Below are positions 31,437 through 35,299 of a DNA stretch of 35,299 nucleotides, in pieces. The translations under genes were made by a program, and so were the position numbers. Under the pieces are notes generated by a model. It was given only the letters and a program-made list of their open reading frames with translations, was not told where the DNA came from and ran no database searches. The stretch is from Streptomyces odonnellii (GTDB taxonomy: Bacteria > Actinomycetota > Actinomycetes > Streptomycetales > Streptomycetaceae): NCBI RefSeq assembly GCF_000981895.1, contig NZ_LATD01000186.1:1-35299 (forward strand), written 5' to 3'. Numbering within the stretch: the stretch's first letter is position 1; each line of letters starts with the position of its first letter.

Positions 31437-32275
31437 CCGCCACCGGCACCACGTTGGTCATCGGCGCCACCGGTACCACCGGCAGCCGCACCGCCCGACA
31501 GTTGACGGGCGCAGGCCACCGCGTCAAAGCCGCCAGCCGTCAGGCCACCCCGGTCCATGGCGCCGAGCCGGTCCCCTTCGACTGGTACGACCCTGCCACC
31601 CACGCTGCCGCTCTCGATGGCGTCGACCGCGTCTATCTCATACCGCCCGTCGGCGACTCCGACCCGGCGGCGATCATGCTGCCGTTCCTTCATCAGGCCC
31701 GCACCGCCGGCGTGCACCGCGCGGTGCTGCTGAGCTCCTCGGCCATCCCCGAAGGCGGCCCGGCGGTGGGAACGGTGCACCAGGCCCTGCCCGGTCTGTT
31801 CGAACAGTGGGCGGTACTGCGGCCCTCGTGGTTCATGCAGAACTTCACCGGCGCGCACGCGCACGGCCGCAGCATCCGTGACAGCGGCATCATCCGGACC
31901 GCCACCGAAAGCGGCCGGGTCGGTTTCGTCGACGCCGAGAACATTGCTGCCGTCGCCGTTCACGCGCTGACCGACGAGCAGGCCCCCAACACCGATCTCG
32001 TCCTCACGGGACCCGAGGCACTCAGCCACGACGACATCGCCACGATCATCACCGAGGTCACCGGTCGGCCCGTGGTCCACCGCCGTCTGTCCTACGAGCA
32101 GATGCGCGATCGCCTCACGGCGGAGGTCCCGGCGGAGTTCGCCGCGATGCTGGCCGGCATGGACCGCGCCATCGCCGGAGGGACGGAGGACCGCATTACC
32201 GACACCGTCCAGCGCCTCACCGGTCGGCCCCCGCGTACCTTCCGCGTCTTCCTTGAGAGGGAGACGCGGTCTTGA
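31433..32275 (+). CDS. NmrA-like NAD(P)-binding SDR
   Basis: A 280-residue atypical short-chain dehydrogenase. The nucleotide loop is LVIGATGTTGSRTARQL near the start. DGVDRVYLIPPVGDSDP, AVLLSSSAIP and LRPSWFMQNF are typical of the NmrA/EasG group. The active-site YxxxK of classical SDRs is not evident. Translation is coupled to the NTF2-like gene by ATGA overlap, and both fall under the TetR operators. Likely a redox sensor or quinone/enone reductase; the call is by family only. Confidence 0.88.
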   Translation: MTATGTTLVIGATGTTGSRTARQLTGAGHRVKAASRQATPVHGAEPVPFDWYDPATHAAALDGVDRVYLIPPVGDSDPAAIMLPFLHQARTAGVHRAVLLSSSAIPEGGPAVGTVHQALPGLFEQWAVLRPSWFMQNFTGAHAHGRSIRDSGIIRTATESGRVGFVDAENIAAVAVHALTDEQAPNTDLVLTGPEALSHDDIATIITEVTGRPVVHRRLSYEQMRDRLTAEVPAEFAAMLAGMDRAIAGGTEDRITDTVQRLTGRPPRTFRVFLERETRS

Positions 32276-32313
32276 GAGGGAGATGCGACGCGGCAACTGA
32301 TGCTCCGGGAGAA

Positions 32314-32973
32314 TCAGCAGTTCCGGTCCGCAACCCTGCGCAATCCTGTCAACGCGCGGCAGCCCGTGTGGTTGATCGACACGGGTACGCGGGAGTGTGC
32401 TGTCGCCTCCAGGCAGGTCCGTTCACCGCTGTGGGAGAGGTCCACCATGACGTGGTGGTCGTTGAGGGCGTCGATGACCTCGCGCCCGAACTCGCTGAGC
32501 TCGGTGTCGGCGGGCGCGCTCGATCCGCCGCCGAGCTCGTTGGCCTGGTTGTACGTCAACTGCACGACATGGACTTCGCGTTCGGCGAACGTTGCCACGC
32601 GTTCAGCATCGTCGACTATGGCTTGAGCGTTCTGGAACCCGTAGATGACACCGGTCCGCCCCTCACGCGCCGCCGTGCGGATGTCCTCAACCGTGGTGAC
32701 TTTCAGCAGGTTGTTCGGATGGCGGTCAACAATGCTGTCCCATACGTCGAGTTCACTCAGGGTGTGTTCGTAGGGCGAGTGGTCGCCTGTCACGTAGCCC
32801 AGCGTGATGTTGACCGCGGTCAGACCGGAGGCGCGTGCGTCGGCGAGCGTCCTGGCGTCGATCGTGCAGTGCTCACTTGTCCGGTTGACGTAATTCAGAG
32901 CCGTATCTGACTGCGGCGCGTTGGGATTGTCGAGCTGTCCGAGTGCGTTGATGATCAGTGGTGTGTCGTTCAC
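32314..32973 (-). pseudogene. M19 membrane dipeptidase, C-terminally truncated
   Basis: The frame starts at GTG 32973 after AGGAGAAACA and encodes 219 residues of a renal-dipeptidase-like amidohydrolase: LTAVNITLGYVTGDHSPYEH, GVIYGFQNAQAIVDD, VHVVQLTYNQANELGGGSSA, VMVDLSHSGERT and SINHTGCRAL. The metal-ligand block SHS-type His is present. After CRALTGLRR the family sequence ends and a stop follows; relatives continue for more than 100 residues with the second half of the barrel. The break lies 40-60 bp from the end of the convergent NmrA-like gene, so it is probably a deletion junction. Confidence 0.7.
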
Positions 32974-33170
32974 TGTTTCTCCTGAGACACGGGCTGCGGA
33001 GGCTGCCCGGACGGCTGGCCGGACGGAATTCGGGGCGGTCGGCGATTGAGGCGGTGCCTGCCGATCGCGGTGCTGACACGACTTGGCAGGTGATGCCGTA
33101 TGAGAGGCGGCATCGAGCAGGCATCCGTGCACCCGTATGCACCGGCGGTTGCGGTGTTTTCGCTCCCTGC

Positions 33171-34256
33171 TCAAGACCTTTGCGTACGGTCAGTGACCTG
33201 CCACCGGTAGGAGCGAACGGCCGCGCCTCTCGGCTCACCGAGCGCGTCCGACGCGGGTACCACCCACTCGCCTGCTTCCATGGCCGCGAAATCGTCGGGT
33301 CCCGCCTCGCCGAGCTCCTTTCGTACCATCTCCAGCCACTCGGCGACCCCGACCTTCTCGCCGGCCCACCGGCGCTCCAGCGCCGCCAGGACCAGGTCGT
33401 CGACTCCGCGCTTTCCTTCGCCGGCAGCCTGGATCTTCGCGTTCACGTCGATGAGGTAGAAGAGCCCGCGGCCGTAGGGGACGCGCTGGGCGCGCTGGTC
33501 CCGCCAGTAGATCTCTGCTGCCGTCGCGCTGGTCAACGTCTGCAGAGGGTTGGTGAAGTAGTTCCGTGCCCGTTCGTTGACGGGTTCCAAGAACTGTTCG
33601 TCGTCCAGCAGCCCTGCCCGGTGCGGCAGGACGAGTGAGTAGTACTCGGCGGTGCCTTCGGAGTACCAGGCGGTCTCACTGTGTTCCCCGTCCAGCCTGG
33701 GCCAATTGTGCGCCGTTTCGTGCGCCAGGAGCGCCGAGAGGCTCTCCACGGTGGGAACCTCGTCGTCGCCGTAGCCGAAGAAGAAGGACCGCGGCAGCGC
33801 GGTGCCTCCGGTGCCGTCGTGCGGATTCCTCCGGACGAACACCCGGTGTCCCGGGACCGGCTCGCGGAAGAAGTCACACATGATCGAGTAGACGCGCTCG
33901 ATGTGCTCGGCGACGGCTACGGGGTCGAAACTCGGCTCGGTGAGCCAGTACATGTTGAAGGTCGGTGAGCCCTGAGCAGGGTGCTGGTGCAGCGGGCCGG
34001 CCATATAGAACGAGTACGCCAGCATGTCGACCGTCCCGGTCAGTTCACAAGCGTCCTCACCGAAACTCGCGACGCAGCGGACCTTCTCTTCCGTGCAGTT
34101 CCAGCGCACGCTGATCGCGAACTCGGTGTCGGGCTTCGGCAGCACGAGGAAGGTGATTCCCGCCCCGTGGACACCGTCGGCTTCGGCCCGCAGATCGAAC
34201 AGGGGCCCGTTGTGAGTGGCCGGACCCACCTGCTGTACGGGCGCGAAGTAGGACAC
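33171..34256 (-). CDS. M61-like zinc metallopeptidase, possibly N-truncated
   Basis: A gluzincin-type peptidase. The zinc motif is LLAHETAHNW (HExxH) and the third ligand Glu lies in AWYSEGTAEYYSLVLPHRAG, the M61/aminopeptidase N pattern. Further conserved-looking blocks are SFFFGYGDDEVPT, RARNYFTNPLQTLTSATAAE and RVPYGRGLFYLIDV. GTG 34256 is chosen because it begins just after the S10 carboxypeptidase stop with GGTGA upstream; starts to 34313 overlap that gene. The product of 361 residues seems to lack part of the N-terminal beta domain of relatives. No signal peptide is seen. Confidence 0.72.
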   Translation of the reverse strand: MSYFAPVQQVGPATHNGPLFDLRAEADGVHGAGITFLVLPKPDTEFAISVRWNCTEEKVRCVASFGEDACELTGTVDMLAYSFYMAGPLHQHPAQGSPTFNMYWLTEPSFDPVAVAEHIERVYSIMCDFFREPVPGHRVFVRRNPHDGTGGTALPRSFFFGYGDDEVPTVESLSALLAHETAHNWPRLDGEHSETAWYSEGTAEYYSLVLPHRAGLLDDEQFLEPVNERARNYFTNPLQTLTSATAAEIYWRDQRAQRVPYGRGLFYLIDVNAKIQAAGEGKRGVDDLVLAALERRWAGEKVGVAEWLEMVRKELGEAGPDDFAAMEAGEWVVPASDALGEPRGAAVRSYRWQVTDRTQRS

Positions 34257-34263
34257 CGTGAGG

Positions 34264-35019
34264 TCACCGCTGGTAATCGGACAGGGAATGGCCGCCTTCC
34301 AGCGCACGGACATGCACGCGGTCGGCGGGGACGCCGTTGTGACGCAGGGCGGACAAGGCGGCGGAGAGGGGAGCGGCCAGGTCGAAGTAGCAGCCCAGCA
34401 ACAGGATCCGCAGCGCGGTGCGCCGGCGCATCAGCCGGCACAGATACACCGTGGGGTTCCGGTAGAACGTACGAGCGGGCAGGGCGGCCCGCCAGTCCCT
34501 GGCGAAGTTGAGATCCAGGGACAGCGAGACGTACGGCTCCTTGCCCGGCGCCTCCGCTTCGGCGACCAGGTAACAGCCCAACGCCGGTGACTCGATCACG
34601 TTCCTCCCGCCCAGGCCGAGGGCCGGATCGTCCGCAGCCGGGGGGCGCCCGTCGTCGCGCGGCGGTGTGAGCGGACCCGTGATCCGGGTGTCGAGGCGGC
34701 CCACCAACTCGGAACGGTCAGCCAGCAGGCTTCGCAGGAAGGTTTCGCTGTCGATCCGCAGGTCTCACCCGGCGATGTCCCCGGCAGGCAGTCCGGTGAA
34801 GGCTGCCAGGCGGTCGGCGAGAGCGCCACGCCGTTCCGCGGGCAGTGCGGATCCCTGATGCAGGGCCACCAGGTACTCGGTACCGGCGAACTCCCGGGCC
34901 GCCTCGAAGACGGTTGCCGCGTCCGGAGAGTCCACCGTGCCGCGTCCGTGATGCCAGGCGGTTCCGGGGCAGCTCTCGTCTTCGCTACCGATGATTGGGC
35001 GGCCTTCCTGATTAGTCAC
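34264..35019 (-). pseudogene. S10 serine carboxypeptidase fragment with internal stop
   Basis: Two in-frame pieces separated by a TGA at 34765-34767. The first encodes PGTAWHHGRG and EAAREFAGTEYLVALHQGSA. Past the stop the frame continues DLRIDSETFLRSLLADR, RLDTRITGPLTPP, YVSLSLDLNFARDWRAALPA and ends LLLGCYFDLAAPLSA and EGGHSLSDYQR, holding the family's catalytic Asp and His. The N-terminal half with the catalytic GESYG serine is absent, and the sequence before 35019 is unrelated. So the gene is truncated and also carries a nonsense codon. Recoding of the TGA is unlikely given the missing serine. Confidence 0.7.
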
Positions 35020-35039
35020 ACCCGATAGCAGCTAGGAAA

Positions 35040-35276
35040 TCAGACGCCGTCCGCCGGATACTCGCAGATTTCCCAGCGGACGGTGTCGGTGCCGCTACAG
35101 ATCAGTTGGACGGGTAAGGACTCCGCAGACGTTGGGGGCGAAGGAGCCGAAGTGATCGTTTTAAGGCGATCAGAGTGTGCCTCGCAGATGGAGGGATCCG
35201 CATTCGGGGTGAGGGCCAAAGCCGTACTGCTTGGGCGGCCACGGGGAGGGGGGCGGAGTCGGGCACCACCACTCAT
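35040..35276 (-). CDS. Possible small hypothetical protein
   Basis: A 78-codon frame whose last third (ESLPVQLICSGTDTVRWEIC then EYPADGV) has protein-like composition, while the first part is Pro/Arg-rich and doubtful. No family is recognised. Another minus-strand frame in the same stretch (MIDEWWCPTPPPSPWPPKQY) is equally plausible and may run out of the window. A TGATCG/CGATCA hairpin lies at 35151-35172. Confidence 0.25.
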   Translation of the reverse strand: MSGGARLRPPPRGRPSSTALALTPNADPSICEAHSDRLKTITSAPSPPTSAESLPVQLICSGTDTVRWEICEYPADGV

Positions 35277-35299
35277 CGATCATCCGGGTGATCCAGGGC

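Noticed and set aside
34765..34767. Selenocysteine or readthrough at the in-frame TGA of the S10 gene
   Set aside because: The position is not a catalytic site in this family, and the N-terminal half with the active serine is absent, so simple decay explains it.

Overview
The window is high-GC actinobacterial DNA, almost certainly Streptomyces. It shows G/C-ending codons, GTG starts, strong GGAGG-type ribosome sites, Streptomyces-type accessory families (Imm21, MmyB-type XRE, YdeI, S10 and M61-like peptidases) and IS701, IS110 and IS605 debris. It reads as accessory, chromosome-arm-like sequence: one compact specialised-metabolite operon on the left, and on the right a mosaic of intact genes among clipped, fused or decayed ones.

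Region A (34-6586, minus strand) is a translationally coupled operon of eight genes. In transcription order they are QueD/CPH4 synthase, QueE/CDG synthase, GTP cyclohydrolase I, GMP reductase-like, adenylosuccinate lyase-like, adenylosuccinate synthetase-like, a PRPP-dependent phosphoribosyltransferase and a HAD phosphatase. This content and order match toyBCDEFGHI of the toyocamycin/sangivamycin (7-deazapurine nucleoside) pathway: GTP to a preQ0-type base, ribosylation, reductive deamination, amination through an adenylosuccinate-like step, then dephosphorylation. The QueC-type ToyM, the nitrile hydratase ToyJKL and the regulator ToyA are not in the window. The QueE gene carries an apparent frameshift just before its radical-SAM cysteines.

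Region B (6984-14303) is mixed: an ADP-ribosylglycohydrolase, a glycosyltransferase divergent from a nucleotidyltransferase, an Imm21 gene carrying an in-frame 217-bp MITE-like insertion, a VOC protein, two possible small proteins, IS701 transposase debris and a lipoprotein. At 14372-14413 lies a tRNA-Thr(CGT) 3' half followed by a strong terminator. This is the usual signature of an integration boundary, and its orientation would put any island to its left, on the side of the toy-like operon.

Region C (14537-24428) holds an MDR oxidoreductase + SnoaL pair divergent from an XRE/MmyB regulator, a YdeI protein, a decayed LuxR/LAL gene, a truncated ArsR fused head-to-head to a truncated redoxin, and a decayed IS605-type TnpB. 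It ends with two minus-strand cobalamin riboswitches: one ahead of an mmsA-acd valine-catabolism pair, one ahead of a secreted DUF4430 protein. Both catabolic genes have lost key parts.

Region D (24537-35299) holds an ABC exporter, an HxlR regulator divergent from an MFS-SDR fusion, an IS110 fragment, a TetR-controlled NTF2/NmrA operon with two perfect operator palindromes, a truncated M19 dipeptidase, an M61-like metalloprotease and an S10 carboxypeptidase pseudogene. The recurring theme right of the tRNA fragment is deletion: several genes are joined at clean junctions that remove N-termini, C-termini or internal blocks, sometimes in frame.
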